Below are positions 40,905-50,734 of a stretch of 64,000 nucleotides of DNA, one piece after another (position 1 is the first letter of the stretch; each line of letters opens with the position of its first letter). The notes under the pieces are model-generated. The model did not search any database and was not told the DNA's origin. It saw only the letters and a program-made list of their open reading frames with translations. The stretch is taken from the NCBI GenBank assembly GCA_022823225.1, contig JAJDXM010000063.1, positions 52,247 through 116,246 on the forward strand. Reading direction: 5' to 3'. The position numbers and the translations under genes are program-made. The DNA is from Gemmatimonadota bacterium. Its GTDB lineage: Bacteria; Gemmatimonadota; Gemmatimonadetes; Longimicrobiales; Gaopeijiaceae.

Positions 40905-41447
40905 ATGTCCTCTCTCTCCCGTCTCCGCCAGCTTCTCCGGCAGCGCAGCGTGAAGTCGGGCGACTTCACGCTCGCCAGCGGACGCCGTTCACGCTACTAC
41001 ATCGACGCGCGCCTCACGACGATGAGCGGCGAAGGCCAGGTGCTGGTCGGCGAGGTGTGTTTTCAGGCAATCGACGAGGCCGGCTGGGACCCCCGGTTCG
41101 TCGGGGGCATGACGCTCGGCGCCGATCCAGTCGCCTACGCGGTCGCGAACCACGCCACCCGGCAGGGCCGCCACCTCGACGCCTTCACGGTGCGCAAGCG
41201 CTCCAAGGACCACGGCACGGGCAAGCGGATCGAGGGGGGCCTTCCGCCCGGGGCGCGGGTCGTCGTGGTCGACGATACCGTCACTTCGGGCGGCAGCCTC
41301 CTCGGCGCGGCCGAGGTTGTGGCCCGTCACGGCGCCATCGTCGCGGGCGTGCTCGCGCTGGTGGACCGCGAAGAGGGCGGCAGCGAACTGCTTGCGGCGG
41401 CGGGCTACGACTACCGTGCGGTCTTCACGGGCCGGGATCTGCGCTGA
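40905..41447 (+). CDS. pyrE: Orotate phosphoribosyltransferase
   Basis: PyrE adds ribose phosphate from PRPP to orotate in pyrimidine synthesis. The 180 residues match the short bacterial form: SGDFTLASGRRSRYYIDARL, HLDAFTVRKRSKDHGTGKR and the PRPP motif VVVVDDTVTSGGSLLGA. ATG 40905 abuts the divergent lipoprotein start, so no classical ribosome binding site fits. AAATATCTT about 10 nt upstream could be a -10 element of a leaderless mRNA. It converges on dnaN. Confidence 0.9.
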   Translation: MSSLSRLRQLLRQRSVKSGDFTLASGRRSRYYIDARLTTMSGEGQVLVGEVCFQAIDEAGWDPRFVGGMTLGADPVAYAVANHATRQGRHLDAFTVRKRSKDHGTGKRIEGGLPPGARVVVVDDTVTSGGSLLGAAEVVARHGAIVAGVLALVDREEGGSELLAAAGYDYRAVFTGRDLR

Positions 41448-41486
41448 CGCCGGCACGCCCGGGCGATTCCGGCCACGGGCTGCCGA

Positions 41487-41504
41487 GCCGGGCTCCCGCC
41501 CGGC
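41487..41504. terminator. GC-rich hairpin between convergent pyrE and dnaN
   Basis: GCCGGGC (41487-41493), loop TCCC, GCCCGGC (41498-41504) form a perfect 7-bp stem in the 89-bp convergent gap. No T-run follows on either strand, so it may act with Rho or not at all. Confidence 0.35.
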
Positions 41505-41536
41505 CGCCTTCCCGACGCACCCGCCAGGGCGGGCGA

Positions 41537-42640
41537 TCAGTCCACGAGACGCAGGGGCATGATCAGACACAGGTAGTCCAGGTCGCTGTCGGCGGGCTCG
41601 ATGGTGGCCGCCCGCTCCGCCGTCTTGAAGGCCATCCTGATTTCGTCGGCGGGCATGTTCCGCAGCACCTCGAGGAGATAGTTGGCGTTGAAGCCGATTT
41701 CGAGGCCTTCGCCCTCATAGTCGAGCTCCACCTCGTCGTGCGCCTCGCCCAGGTCCGGCGTCATCGCATTGAGGTGCACGCGCTCCGACTCGAACGACAT
41801 CTTCACGCGCCGCGTCGACGCGCTCGCAACGACCGCAATCCGGCGCACCGCGGCTTCCATCGCCGTCCTCTTCACCCGTGCGGTCCTGTCGTTGTCCTTC
41901 GGGATGACCTGCTCGTAGTTGGGATACTTCCCGTCGATGAGCCGGGTATAGACTTCCTTGTCCCCGGAACTGAATCCGAGATGATTGCCCCCCCGCGCCA
42001 CGGTCACCTCCCCATCGCCATCGTAAAGGCGCGCAACCTGCGCCAGCGCCACGGGCGGCACGATCAGGTCGGCCCGGCCTCCCCCGGTGGACTCGACCTT
42101 GACCGACATGCGCGCCAGCCGGTGTCCGTTCGTCGCGACCATCGACATCAGCGGGTCGTCGAGTTCCCAGAGAACGCCGTTGAGAATCGGGCGGCTTTCC
42201 TCGTTGGAAACCGCGAAGGAGGTCGCGTTGATGAGCGCGAGAAGCGACTTTTCGGGAACCTTCCAGCCCTCCTCGAACTCGATTGCCGGAAGGTTCGGAA
42301 ACTCCTCGCTGGGCAGCCCGTTCAGCTTGACGCGGCTGTACCCGCAGTCGATTTCGACCTGGTGGCCGCGGACGTGAAGGTCAACCGGCTCATCGGGCAG
42401 CTCGCGCGTCAGTTCCTGCAGCTTCTTCCCCGGGATCGTGATCGCGCCTCCCTCCGCGATCTGCGCCGGCACCTTGATCCGGATGGAGACATCCAGATCG
42501 GTCCCGCTGATCCACAGTGCGTTGTCGTCCGTCTCGAGGAGTACGTTGGAGAGGACGGGCAGTGTGGTCCGGGTGGGGATGCTGGCCGCGACGGCGGCCA
42601 GTCCCTGGTGAAGGTTCTGGCGAGTGATTGTCAGTTTCAT
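41537..42640 (-). CDS. dnaN: DNA polymerase III sliding clamp (beta subunit)
   Basis: DnaN is the ring-shaped clamp that tethers DNA polymerase III. The 367 residues start MKLTITRQNLHQGLAAVAAS and contain TRTTLPVLSNVLLET, SFAVSNEESRPILNGVLWE and the terminal YLCLIMPLRLVD, the classic beta-clamp end (MPMRL-type). It has the normal three-domain length. It follows dnaA on the same strand across 308 bp that hold DnaA boxes. recF and gyrB, frequent next neighbours, are not here; pyrE converges instead. Confidence 0.96.
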   Translation of the reverse strand: MKLTITRQNLHQGLAAVAASIPTRTTLPVLSNVLLETDDNALWISGTDLDVSIRIKVPAQIAEGGAITIPGKKLQELTRELPDEPVDLHVRGHQVEIDCGYSRVKLNGLPSEEFPNLPAIEFEEGWKVPEKSLLALINATSFAVSNEESRPILNGVLWELDDPLMSMVATNGHRLARMSVKVESTGGGRADLIVPPVALAQVARLYDGDGEVTVARGGNHLGFSSGDKEVYTRLIDGKYPNYEQVIPKDNDRTARVKRTAMEAAVRRIAVVASASTRRVKMSFESERVHLNAMTPDLGEAHDEVELDYEGEGLEIGFNANYLLEVLRNMPADEIRMAFKTAERAATIEPADSDLDYLCLIMPLRLVD

Positions 42641-42948
42641 TGGCTGTTTCTGCGCCGCAAGGAGCCGGTGGCGGGGAGTTTTCCGCGGACCCTTCGGGTC
42701 CCTTTTGAATTAGTAACAGGTAAATAGAGGATCGTCATCATAGGGTGTGTGGAAAGAAGCAGAAACGAGCCTCGGCGAAGGTCGGGAAAGCAGGAATCGC
42801 ATGGGCATGCGTGCTCGCGGGATGATGTGGGGAAAGTGGGGAAGACGGCGCAGTTTCCGGCATCCACCGGCCGGGCGGTGGAAAACATCCGGTTTCCGAG
42901 ACGTTTTCCACGGGGTTTTCCACATGTCCCGGGCCCCGCGCACCCGGG
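42641..42948. other. Candidate chromosomal replication origin (oriC) with DnaA boxes
   Basis: The dnaA-dnaN spacer carries several TTTTCCACA-type sites. They are TTTTCCACA at 42916-42924, TTTTCCACG at 42904-42912, the inverted GGTGGAAAA at 42877-42885, inverted TGTGGAAA at 42748-42755 and a weaker TGTGGGGAA at 42826-42834. The dense group at 42877-42924 lies at the dnaA end. A short AT-rich stretch at 42703-42743 (TTTTGAATTAGTAACAGG, then TAAATAG) could be the unwinding element. A 6-bp stem (GGACCC-TTC-GGGTCC, 42687-42701) lies beside it. Together with the strand switch and the nearby parS sites, this is the best origin candidate in the window. Confidence 0.7.
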
Positions 42949-44316
42949 TCAGCCGCCACGCTCCAGTTGCATGCGCAGACTTTCGACCTTTTCCCGGAAG
43001 GCCTCATCGGCGCGAAGCCTCTCTTCGACCTTCCGCACCGAGTGAATGACCGTCGAATGATCGCGTCCCCCGAACTCCCGCCCGATGCCGGCGAGCGGCA
43101 GGTTGAGGAGCTCGCGCATCAGGAACATCGCAACCTGCCTGGGCACGACGATCGACCGGGACCGCCGCGGTGACGAAAGCGACGCCGGCGCCACCTCCCA
43201 TGCCTCGGCCACGGCATCGCGGATCCGGGCCTCGTCAAGCGGCCGAAAGGCATTCGGGCCAGCACCCGCCAATGCCTGGCGTGCGAGCTCGAGCGTCACC
43301 TCGCGGCGCGTCAGCGACGAAAACGCGAGGAGCTTGATGATCGCCCCCTCGAGTTCGCGCACCGACGACCGGCAGCATTCGGCGATGAGCTCGATGACCT
43401 CGGCGTCCAGTTCCACGCAGTCCTCGTCCGCCTTCTTCCGCAGAATCGCGACCCGCGTCTCGTAGTCCGGCGGGTGCACGGCGGCGACGAGGCCCCATTC
43501 GAAGCGGGAAACGAGCCGCTCCTCGAGCCCCTCGAGTTCCTTGGGGTGCCGGTCGCTGGTCAGGACGATCTGGCGGCCCCCGTTGTAGAGCACGTTGAAG
43601 GTATGGAAGAACTCCTCCTGCGTGTGTTCCTTCCGCCGCAGGAACTGCACGTCGTCCACGAGAAGAAGGTCGTACGACCGGTACCGGGCGCGGAACGCGT
43701 CCGTGGTGTGTTCGTAGATCGCGGTCACCATCTCGTTGACGAACTGCTCGGCCGGGATGTAGCAGATCCGCAGGGCCTCCCCGGTCTCGAGGATCCGGTT
43801 CGCGATGGCCTGCATCAGGTGGGTCTTGCCCAGCCCGGTCGCACCGTAGAGAAAGAGCGGGTTGTAGGACCGCGCCGGCCGTTCGGCCACGGATTGGCTG
43901 GCGGCCTGGGCCAGCCGGTTGTTCTCCCCGACAATGAAGCGGTCGAAGGTGTAACGGGTGTTGAGTCCGGAGACCGCCTGCGGGACCGGAGGGGGCGCCG
44001 CCGGCGGGGGCGGGGGATCCAGCACCGGCGCGACGGAAATCTCGGGTGCCGACCGGTCGGCGGCGCCCCGGGCAGGCGAGAAGCGCAACTGGACGGGCTC
44101 GCCGAGCACGCGGCCGGCGATCTCCTTCACTGTGTCGCCGTACTTGTCCTCAAGCCACTCGGCGTGAAACCGGCTGGGGGCGACGACGTGCAGGATGCCG
44201 CCTTCCCAGGAAACGGCCCTGGCGCTCGACAGCCAGGTCGCGAAGGTCTGTTCCGGCAGACCCAGCCGGGCCTGCTCGAGAATTCGATCCCAGAATTCGG
44301 TTACGCCCACATGCAT
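42949..44316 (-). CDS. dnaA: Chromosomal replication initiator DnaA
   Basis: DnaA binds DnaA boxes at oriC and opens the duplex. Four domains are visible in 455 residues: N-terminal FWDRILEQARLGLPEQTFATWL, a proline-rich linker (about 90-115), an AAA+ core from YTFDRFIVGENNRLAQAA with Walker A GATGLGKTH and Walker B LLLVDDVQFL, and the C-terminal DNA-binding domain with the signature GGRDHSTVIHSVRKVEE. ATG 44316 fits the family. DnaA boxes lie directly downstream, between it and dnaN. It is divergent from rpmH. Confidence 0.97.
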   Translation of the reverse strand: MHVGVTEFWDRILEQARLGLPEQTFATWLSSARAVSWEGGILHVVAPSRFHAEWLEDKYGDTVKEIAGRVLGEPVQLRFSPARGAADRSAPEISVAPVLDPPPPPAAPPPVPQAVSGLNTRYTFDRFIVGENNRLAQAASQSVAERPARSYNPLFLYGATGLGKTHLMQAIANRILETGEALRICYIPAEQFVNEMVTAIYEHTTDAFRARYRSYDLLLVDDVQFLRRKEHTQEEFFHTFNVLYNGGRQIVLTSDRHPKELEGLEERLVSRFEWGLVAAVHPPDYETRVAILRKKADEDCVELDAEVIELIAECCRSSVRELEGAIIKLLAFSSLTRREVTLELARQALAGAGPNAFRPLDEARIRDAVAEAWEVAPASLSSPRRSRSIVVPRQVAMFLMRELLNLPLAGIGREFGGRDHSTVIHSVRKVEERLRADEAFREKVESLRMQLERGG

Positions 44317-44406
44317 TCGTTGCCAAGGATCCGTCGACAGGGGCGCCCAACGTACCGGGCGGACTGCGGGAAGTCAAACCCCCGCCGGAGAACGTCTCAC
44401 CGGCTG

Positions 44407-44436
44407 TTGACCTCGCCCCCCACACGCCGATAACTT
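44407..44436 (+). promoter_or_regulatory. Likely sigma-70-type promoter of rpmH-rnpA
   Basis: TTGACC at 44407-44412 and TAACTT at 44431-44436 are separated by 18 bp, 83 nt before the rpmH start. This is the best -35/-10 pair seen in the window, and a strong promoter is expected for ribosomal protein L34. Confidence 0.55.
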
Positions 44437-44519
44437 TAAGGGCTGGCCGATGTTCTCCAGGTCGGCACACCGAGTGAACGCAAGGACGGCAGACGCCATC
44501 AGAGTAAGGTGCTTGAGCG

Positions 44520-44678
44520 ATGAAACCCACCTACAGGCCCAGAAACCGCAAGCGCCTGAACAAGCACGGGTTCCGGGCGCGCATGAAGACCCGGGCCGGC
44601 CGTGCGACCCTCAATCGGCGGCGGCGGCGCGGGCGCTGGTCGATTGCCGTGCGCATCGGTTCGAAGAACGCCGGGTAG
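44520..44678 (+). CDS. rpmH: 50S ribosomal protein L34
   Basis: L34 is a small basic protein of the large ribosomal subunit. The 52 residues from ATG 44520 show the family core [20 protein letters not shown] followed by [16 protein letters not shown]. The C-terminal tail ([13 protein letters not shown]) is a few residues longer than usual. Its position between dnaA and rnpA is the conserved one. rnpA starts 10 nt after its stop. Confidence 0.95.
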   Translation: MKPTYRPRNRKRLNKHGFRARMKTRAGRATLNRRRRRGRWSIAVRIGSKNAG

Positions 44679-44688
44679 GAAGGCGCCG

Positions 44689-45069
44689 GTGAGCCCGGAG
44701 GCCCCCCCCGAGGGCGAGCGGCTCCCCCGTTCGGCCCGCATTCGGCGCACTCGCGAACTCAGGGGCGTGTTGAAGAGGGGGACCCGGCGCAGGACGCGGG
44801 CGCTGGACCTCTACGTACTGGATTCGACCGGGAGGAGGCCGAGGGTCGGGTGGATCGTGCCGAAGCTCGGGCAGGGGATCGTCGCCAGGAATCGGCTGAA
44901 GCGCCGGTTGCGGGAGATCGCCCGCCGGCGGGTGCTCGGCGACCTGTGGCGAGCCGGCCGCAAATGCGATGTCGTGGTGAGGGTGCGAAGAAAGGCGTAC
45001 CGGTCCGCGTATGCCAGTCTGGAAGCAGAGTGGACCCAAGGATTGGAAGCGCTATGGTCTCAAGGCTGA
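44689..45069 (+). CDS. rnpA: Ribonuclease P protein component
   Basis: RnpA binds the catalytic RNA of RNase P and helps process tRNA 5' ends. The 126 residues contain [18 protein letters not shown] and the RNR signature in [17 protein letters not shown], then a [12 protein letters not shown] strand. The GTG start at 44689 has AGGAAGG about 7 nt upstream. The N-terminus has a short proline-rich extension. The end overlaps yidD. Confidence 0.9.
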   Translation: MSPEAPPEGERLPRSARIRRTRELRGVLKRGTRRRTRALDLYVLDSTGRRPRVGWIVPKLGQGIVARNRLKRRLREIARRRVLGDLWRAGRKCDVVVRVRRKAYRSAYASLEAEWTQGLEALWSQG

Positions 45070-45290
45070 TGACGGGAGCCATACGGTTCTACCAGGCGCA
45101 CATCTCGGTGTTGCGTCCCGCGGCGTGCAGGTTTCACCCCAGCTGCTCCGAGTACGCGAGGGTGGCGATCGAGACGCACGGGGCGGCCCGCGGGTGGTGG
45201 CTGGGCGTCAGGCGGATTGCACGGTGCCGGCCGTGGGGCGGGTACGGGTACGACCCGGTGCCCGAGGCCTGCGAGGGTGGTGAACGATGA
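45054..45290 (+). CDS. yidD: Membrane protein insertion efficiency factor YidD
   Basis: YidD is a small protein that assists YidC. The 78 residues carry the family hallmark [11 protein letters not shown], then [20 protein letters not shown] with the conserved cysteines and [15 protein letters not shown]. The start may be ATG 45054 ([14 protein letters not shown]) or ATG 45069, which overlaps the rnpA stop as TGATG. It overlaps yidC by ATGA downstream. Confidence 0.92.
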   Translation: MVSRLMTGAIRFYQAHISVLRPAACRFHPSCSEYARVAIETHGAARGWWLGVRRIARCRPWGGYGYDPVPEACEGGER

Positions 45291-46984
45291 GACCGGAGCT
45301 TCGCTTCCTTCTCGCCCTGACGCTGATGCTCGGGGTCTTTTTCGCGACGAACCTGCTCTTCCCTCCGGTGGAGCCCGAGCCGCTTCCGGCGGTTGAGGAA
45401 ACGGGCGCCGAAGGTGCCGCACCCGACGAGGTCGCCGGCCAACCGGTGGAACCGCCGGGTATCCGGACCGCGGACGACCCCCCGGCCGCGGCGGCGCCGA
45501 CCTTCGAGGCGGACGACGCAGAGCGGCTCGTCACCGTCGAGACCCCGCTCTACCGGATGACGTTCTCGAACCACGGAGCGGTCGTCCGGTCCTTGGAACT
45601 CCTTCAATACGAGTCCTTTGCGCGCGAAGGGAATGTCGACCTGGTACCCGAGGGGGGCGGGATTCTGGGAGCGCGGTGGCGGTACGAGACGGGCGCCGAT
45701 CCGGTCGACCTGAGCAGCTACGCCCACAGCGTGTCCCCCTCCGAAGGCCTTCGCATCGGCGAAGGGTCGGGCCCGCGCACCCTGACCTTCCGTTACGATC
45801 ATCCCAGAGGGTTCTTCAGCGAAATCCGCTACACCTTCACCGCGGATTCGTACATCGTCGAAGTCGAGGGAGACCTGCCCCCGTCCGACCGGACCGCGCT
45901 GTTCATCAGCCTGGGGACCGGTGTGGCAAGCAACGAAAGGCGGGAGCGCGACGAGCGGAGAATGATCAACTTCGTGGGGAACCCCGTCGACGACGGGATC
46001 CGGTCGCGCCCGCTGTTGCGGGTCAGGGAGCCGGAGACGATCGCCGGTCCGCTGCACTGGGCCGCGGTCAAGAGCAAGTACTTCACCGAAGTGATTCTCC
46101 CGGCGGCGGGTCCGGTGGGCGGCGAATACCTCACCGGGCTGTGGGCCGAACCCTCGGGCGTGCCGGACCGGGGCGCGATCACGGTCGGCGCGGTCGTGGG
46201 CGCCGATGGAGGCTACGCCTACCGGGCCTACCTGGGGCCGATCGAGCGGGACCGCCTGGTCGCCATCGGAGAGAATCTCGAGGAAATCAACCCGTACGGC
46301 TGGGCGTTCTTCCGCCCGATCATCAGGCCTCTGGTCGAGCCCCTGCTGTGGCTGGTCGAGTACATGCACGTGAGTCTGCGGCTGGGCTACGGCTGGGTGC
46401 TGATCTCGATCGGGGTCCTCCTGCGCCTGGTGCTGTGGCCGCTGAACCGCAGGGCGATGCGCTCCCAGGTCAAGACGATGGCCATACAGCCCCTGGCCCA
46501 GGAGATCAAGGAGAAGTACTACAAGACCGATCCGCAGCGCATGCAGCAGGAGACCGTCAAGCTCTACAAGGAGCACGGGGTGAACCCCATGGCCGGGTGT
46601 CTGCCCCTTCTGATCCCGATGCCGATCTTCATCGCGCTCTTCTTCGTCTTCCAGAACACGATCGAGCTGAGGGGCGTCCCGTTCATGTGGTTGCCGGATC
46701 TCTCCGCCCGCGATCCCTACTACATTCTCCCGCTCTTCTGCGGCCTCAGCATGTATCTGCTGCAGCGCATCAGCATGCGGGTGACCCAGGGCGCGGCCAA
46801 CCCGCAGATGAAGATGATGATGTACTTCCTGCCCATCTTCATGACCGCGGTTCTCTGGACATTCCCCTCGGGGCTGAATCTGTACTATGCCGCGGTGAAT
46901 GTGGCGATGATCCCGCAGCAGATTCTGATCGCGAACGAGAGAAGGAACCTGCAGGCGGCAAATCCGGCGAAGACCCCCGCCTGA
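45287..46984 (+). CDS. yidC: Membrane protein insertase YidC
   Basis: YidC inserts and folds inner-membrane proteins, alone or with Sec. The 565 residues show the Gram-negative form: an N-terminal span ([20 protein letters not shown]), a large periplasmic beta domain (about 70-350), and the conserved core of five spans from [20 protein letters not shown] onward. In the core, [26 protein letters not shown] is typical. The end is short and basic. The spoIIIJ-associated gene jag/khpB often found next is absent; mnmE follows directly. Confidence 0.95.
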   Translation: MRPELRFLLALTLMLGVFFATNLLFPPVEPEPLPAVEETGAEGAAPDEVAGQPVEPPGIRTADDPPAAAAPTFEADDAERLVTVETPLYRMTFSNHGAVVRSLELLQYESFAREGNVDLVPEGGGILGARWRYETGADPVDLSSYAHSVSPSEGLRIGEGSGPRTLTFRYDHPRGFFSEIRYTFTADSYIVEVEGDLPPSDRTALFISLGTGVASNERRERDERRMINFVGNPVDDGIRSRPLLRVREPETIAGPLHWAAVKSKYFTEVILPAAGPVGGEYLTGLWAEPSGVPDRGAITVGAVVGADGGYAYRAYLGPIERDRLVAIGENLEEINPYGWAFFRPIIRPLVEPLLWLVEYMHVSLRLGYGWVLISIGVLLRLVLWPLNRRAMRSQVKTMAIQPLAQEIKEKYYKTDPQRMQQETVKLYKEHGVNPMAGCLPLLIPMPIFIALFFVFQNTIELRGVPFMWLPDLSARDPYYILPLFCGLSMYLLQRISMRVTQGAANPQMKMMMYFLPIFMTAVLWTFPSGLNLYYAAVNVAMIPQQILIANERRNLQAANPAKTPA

Positions 46985-47001
46985 GCCGGCGGTTCGGGCG
47001 G

Positions 47002-48408
47002 ATGGAAGGCTCCCGCGCGGCGGCGGGACCGGCTGGGGCGCAAGCGGCACTGCTTGATACGATCGTGGCGCTGGCCACGCCGCCGGGAATGGGCGCCATC
47101 GCGCTCGTGCGGATCTCGGGCCCGGAAGCGCGGGCGGTCGCGGGTGCGCTGATCCATGGGGGTGCGGGCGGCACCATGGCTGGATGGGCCACACGCACGG
47201 GCCAGCTGCGCACACTGCGCCATCCTCGCGGCGGCGAGGTGCTCGACCGCGCGCTGGTGACGCTCTTTCGCGGACCGGCAAGCTACACCGGCGAAGATGT
47301 CGTCGAGATTTCCACCCATGGCGGCCACGCCATCCCCGCAACCGTGGTCGACGCGTGCGTCGCGGCCGGGGCCCGCCACGCCAGCCCCGGCGAATTCACC
47401 CAGCGCGCCTACCTCAACGGCAAGCTCGACCTCACCCAGGCGGAGGCGGTCGCGGATCTGGTCGCGGCACACTCGCCCAAGGCCCGCACCGTGGCGCTCC
47501 ACCAGCTCGAGCGCGGTCTGGGGGCCCGCATCGCCGAGTTGAGGGGGCGGGTGATCGGCCTGTCGGCGTTGCTGGTGCAACACATCGACTTCCCCGAAGA
47601 GGACGACGCGCCGGTCCCGCTGGAGAGGATCGCCGCCGAGGCCGAGGCGGTGGCCGGTCGGATCGGGCGGCTCCTTGATACGGCGCCGGCCGGCGAACTC
47701 CTGCGCGAGGGCGCAGTCACGGTGCTGGCGGGACGCCCAAATTCCGGTAAGTCCAGTCTCTTCAACGCTTTAGTCGGAACGGAGCGGGCGATCGTCACTG
47801 AGGAGGCGGGTACGACCCGGGATGCGATCGAGGCGGTCGTTTCCGTCGGCGGCTTCCCTTTTCGGCTCGTCGATACCGCGGGTCTGCGCAGCCGGGCCGA
47901 GCGGGTGGAGCGGCTCGGGATCGAGATCGCCCAACGGTATCTCGCGGGCGCGGACCTGGTGCTGTACTGCTGTGAGGCGGGCGCGGCGATGGGCGTCGAG
48001 GAGTCGGAATTCGTGGAATCGCTCGCACCTCCGGTGGTGCTGGTGCGCACAAAGTGGGACCTTGCCGGCGAAGGCGACGTGCGCGACCATGGCGAAGTGG
48101 CGGTTTCGGCAAAGACCGGCCAAGGTCTCGGACGGCTCAGGGAGATGCTGCAGAAGCTGGTCTTTCGGGATGTCGTCGAGAGCCGCGATGAAGTTCCGGT
48201 CGTGACGCGCAGGCGTCAGGCCGTGCTGTTGCGCGAGGCACGGAACGAGATTGCGGCCTTCAGCGAGGCGATGGCCGCCGGGATCCCTTCCGAGGTGGCT
48301 TCGGCTCACCTGAAGTCGGTCGAGAGCGCGCTGGAGGAGATACTGGGGGTGATCGCTCCCGATGAGGTTCTGGATAGGGTTTTCCAAGACTTCTGCATAG
48401 GTAAGTAG
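47002..48408 (+). CDS. mnmE: tRNA uridine-5-carboxymethylaminomethyl(34) synthesis GTPase MnmE
   Basis: MnmE with MnmG modifies uridine 34 of certain tRNAs. The 468 residues have the N-terminal folate-binding part ([20 protein letters not shown] and [14 protein letters not shown]), helical segments, and a G domain with [16 protein letters not shown], the switch [15 protein letters not shown] and TKWD. It ends in FCIGK, the conserved cysteine motif. Start ATG 47002 is 17 nt after yidC. mnmG begins 4 nt after its stop. Confidence 0.95.
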   Translation: MEGSRAAAGPAGAQAALLDTIVALATPPGMGAIALVRISGPEARAVAGALIHGGAGGTMAGWATRTGQLRTLRHPRGGEVLDRALVTLFRGPASYTGEDVVEISTHGGHAIPATVVDACVAAGARHASPGEFTQRAYLNGKLDLTQAEAVADLVAAHSPKARTVALHQLERGLGARIAELRGRVIGLSALLVQHIDFPEEDDAPVPLERIAAEAEAVAGRIGRLLDTAPAGELLREGAVTVLAGRPNSGKSSLFNALVGTERAIVTEEAGTTRDAIEAVVSVGGFPFRLVDTAGLRSRAERVERLGIEIAQRYLAGADLVLYCCEAGAAMGVEESEFVESLAPPVVLVRTKWDLAGEGDVRDHGEVAVSAKTGQGLGRLREMLQKLVFRDVVESRDEVPVVTRRRQAVLLREARNEIAAFSEAMAAGIPSEVASAHLKSVESALEEILGVIAPDEVLDRVFQDFCIGK

Positions 48409-48412
48409 CGTA

Positions 48413-50308
48413 GTGAAAGTGACTTACGACGTTGTGACGGTGGGTGGCGGCCACGCCGGGGCCGAGGCGGCCGCCGCGTCGGCGCGGCTCGGCGCGCGCA
48501 CGCTCCTGATCACTCCGGACCTGACCCGGATTGCCCAGATGAGCTGCAACCCGGCGATCGGCGGGGTGGCGAAGGGAACGGTCGCACGCGAGGTCGACGC
48601 CCTGGGCGGGGTGATGGGGCGAGCCACGGATGCGTCGTCGATTCAGTTCCGGATGCTGAACCGTTCGAAGGGGCCGGCCGTGTGGGGGCCGCGCTCGCAG
48701 TGCGACCGGGCGCTCTACCCGATCGCCGTGCGGCGGATCCTCGACGGGCTCGAGAACCTCGACCTTTTCCAGGAGATGGTGACCGGGCTTCACTTCGACG
48801 GTCGCGCCAGGGGGGTGGAGACGCGCGGCGGAATCACCTTCGAGGCCAAGGCGGTCGTGGTCACCGCGGGGACCTTTCTCCGTGGGCGCATTCATGTCGG
48901 CGGGGCCGCGGCGGTGGGGGCGGGGAGGGCGGGAGAGGGCCCGTCCGTCGAGTTTGCCGAGGCGCTGGAGGCGCGGGGACTCGAGGTCTGCCGCTTCAAG
49001 ACGGGAACGCCGCCGCGGATCGACGGCAGATCGGTGGATTACGCGCGGTGCGAGCGCCAGGACGGGGACCCTGAGCCCTTCCGCTTCTCCAGCTATTCGC
49101 GCGAACCCTTCCTCGAACAGCGCCCCTGCTGGATCACCTGGTCGGGGGACGGCCTCAAGGAAATCGTCACGCAAAACCTGTCCCGCAGCGCGCTCTACGG
49201 GGGCGAGATCTCCGGCCGGGGGCCTCGCTACTGTCCGTCGATCGAAGACAAGGTCATGCGTTTTCCACATGCGCCGCGCCATCAGGTCTTCCTCGAACCG
49301 GAGGGGCTGGAGACAACCGAACTCTACGTCAACGGGCTCTCCACATCGTTGCCGGCAGAGGTGCAGGCCGACTTCCTGAAGTCCATCCCCGGGCTTGAGG
49401 AAGCGAAGATGACCAAGCCGGGATACGCAATCGAATACGACTACTTTCCGCCGGCGCAACTCCATCACACACTTGAAGTTAGGAGTCTTCCGGGTCTCTA
49501 CTTCGCCGGACAGATCAACGGCACGACCGGCTACGAGGAGGCGGCGGGCCAGGGCCTCGTGGCGGGCGCCAACGCGGCGCTTGCGGTGCAGGGGAAGGCT
49601 CCCTTCATCGTGGAGCGCGACCAGGGCTACATCGGCGTGCTTATCGACGACCTCGTCACGAAGGGTGTGGATGAACCGTACCGGTTGTTCACATCCCGGG
49701 CCGAGTTCCGATTGCTGCTCCGGCAGGACAACGCCGCCGAGCGCCTCGGGACCCTGGCGCGCAGGGTTGGGCTGCTGACCCCGGAGCAGGAACACGCGCT
49801 GGAGAAGCGGCTGCGGGAACACTCGCGCGCGCAGGCGTGGTTTCGCGATTGTGTGATCTCGCCCGAGGCGGCCAATCCGCTGCTGACCGCGGCGGCCACC
49901 GCCCCGATCGATCGTTCCGTGCGCACGGAGGAGCTCCTGCGGCGGCCCGGTGTCACCGCGCGGGCGCTTCTCGATGTTGCCGACGAGCCGCCCGCCTTCA
50001 GCGCGGACGTGCTTGCGACGGTCGAGGTCGACACGAAGTACGCCGGGTATGTGCGCCGGGAACGGGATCGCGCCGAGAAGCTCAGGGCGCAGGCGGAGTT
50101 CGTGATTCCTGCGGACGCGCCCTTCGACGAATTCACCACGCTCTCCTACGAGGCTCGCGAGAAACTCGGCCGCGTGCGCCCCACCAACCTCGCCCAGGCT
50201 GGCAGGGTCCCGGGCGTTTCGCCGGCCGACCTGCAGAACCTGGTGCTGGAAGTAAGGAAGCGGGCATGGCGCGAGCTGGACGCCGGGGGAGAGGATACGG
50301 GAGCTTAG
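48413..50308 (+). CDS. mnmG: tRNA uridine-5-carboxymethylaminomethyl(34) synthesis enzyme MnmG
   Basis: MnmG is the FAD-dependent partner of MnmE. The 631 residues start with the FAD motif [20 protein letters not shown], then [28 protein letters not shown]-type text ([11 protein letters not shown]) and a second pattern in [20 protein letters not shown]. The C-terminus ([20 protein letters not shown]) is typical. The start is GTG 48413. The usual next gene rsmG is missing; instead the stop TAG is followed by a repeat copy and two parS sites. Confidence 0.95.
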   Translation: MKVTYDVVTVGGGHAGAEAAAASARLGARTLLITPDLTRIAQMSCNPAIGGVAKGTVAREVDALGGVMGRATDASSIQFRMLNRSKGPAVWGPRSQCDRALYPIAVRRILDGLENLDLFQEMVTGLHFDGRARGVETRGGITFEAKAVVVTAGTFLRGRIHVGGAAAVGAGRAGEGPSVEFAEALEARGLEVCRFKTGTPPRIDGRSVDYARCERQDGDPEPFRFSSYSREPFLEQRPCWITWSGDGLKEIVTQNLSRSALYGGEISGRGPRYCPSIEDKVMRFPHAPRHQVFLEPEGLETTELYVNGLSTSLPAEVQADFLKSIPGLEEAKMTKPGYAIEYDYFPPAQLHHTLEVRSLPGLYFAGQINGTTGYEEAAGQGLVAGANAALAVQGKAPFIVERDQGYIGVLIDDLVTKGVDEPYRLFTSRAEFRLLLRQDNAAERLGTLARRVGLLTPEQEHALEKRLREHSRAQAWFRDCVISPEAANPLLTAAATAPIDRSVRTEELLRRPGVTARALLDVADEPPAFSADVLATVEVDTKYAGYVRRERDRAEKLRAQAEFVIPADAPFDEFTTLSYEAREKLGRVRPTNLAQAGRVPGVSPADLQNLVLEVRKRAWRELDAGGEDTGA

Positions 50309-50378
50309 CGTCCCGTCCCGGAAGTCTCTCGGATATTCCAGCACCGATACATCCGCGCTGGAATCGTTGCGCTCGCCG
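50309..50378 (+). repeat. Dispersed intergenic repeat, copy C (5' part only)
   Basis: These ~70 bases follow the mnmG TAG stop and match the first ~69 bases of copy B (63786-63854). Shared runs include GTCCCGTCCCGGAA, AGCACCGAT and CATCCGCGCTGGA, with scattered changes. The downstream two-thirds of the element are absent. Confidence 0.72.
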
Positions 50379-50424
50379 TACCGCAAAGGTGGTGAGGGGT
50401 CGGTGGGGACAGCCGTGGCGGCAC

Positions 50425-50440
50425 TGTTCCACGTGAAACA
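50425..50440. promoter_or_regulatory. parS: parS centromere site 1
   Basis: TGTTCCACGTGAAACA fits the conserved 16-bp parS consensus TGTTNCACGTGAAACA exactly. ParB binds such sites and spreads along DNA. It lies 295 bp before parA. Confidence 0.9.
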
Positions 50441-50489
50441 ACCGGAGAATGTCGCCAAAGAAGGTCTCCCCGAGGCGGCGTGGAGCGGG

Positions 50490-50505
50490 TGTTTCACGTG
50501 GAACA
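50490..50505. promoter_or_regulatory. parS: parS centromere site 2 (inverted)
   Basis: TGTTTCACGTGGAACA is the reverse complement of site 1, 65 bp away. It lies inside an upstream extension of the parA reading frame, which argues that the extension is not coding. Confidence 0.9.
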
Positions 50506-50666
50506 CACGGGTTCTGCCGGCGCGCCGGTCCGGACCGCCTACAAGGCCATCCTGACATTCGGGAGCCGCGTGAGCAACCGCAGGAAGCGCGTCCGCACCG
50601 CGGCCCCAGCCCGGACGAAACTCGACGGGGACCTGGTTCCTTCGGGTTGCCAGCCGCCACCGGTGC

Positions 50667-50672
50667 TATATT
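50667..50672 (+). promoter_or_regulatory. Possible -10 element of parA-parB
   Basis: TATATT lies 63 nt before the TTG start of parA. TTGCCA at 50647-50652 could be a -35, though the spacer is short (14 nt). Same hexamer as upstream of the BMP operon and the gyrA-like gene. Confidence 0.35.
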
Positions 50673-50734
50673 CCGAAGCACACCCGGGACTCCTCAGCCG
50701 ATCACCGCTCTTCACCGAGGTTCGACGAAATCCA

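Noticed and set aside
42687..42706. GGACCC-TTC-GGGTCC stem followed by TTTT, like an intrinsic terminator on the plus strand
   Set aside because: No plus-strand gene ends upstream of it; the neighbouring genes dnaA and dnaN are on the minus strand, where no T-run follows. It is more likely a structural part of the origin or chance.
50480..50734. N-terminal extension of ParA starting at ATG 50480
   Set aside because: It would put parS site 2 and a promoter-like TATATT inside the coding region, and has no similarity to ParA. The conserved part begins at TTG 50735.
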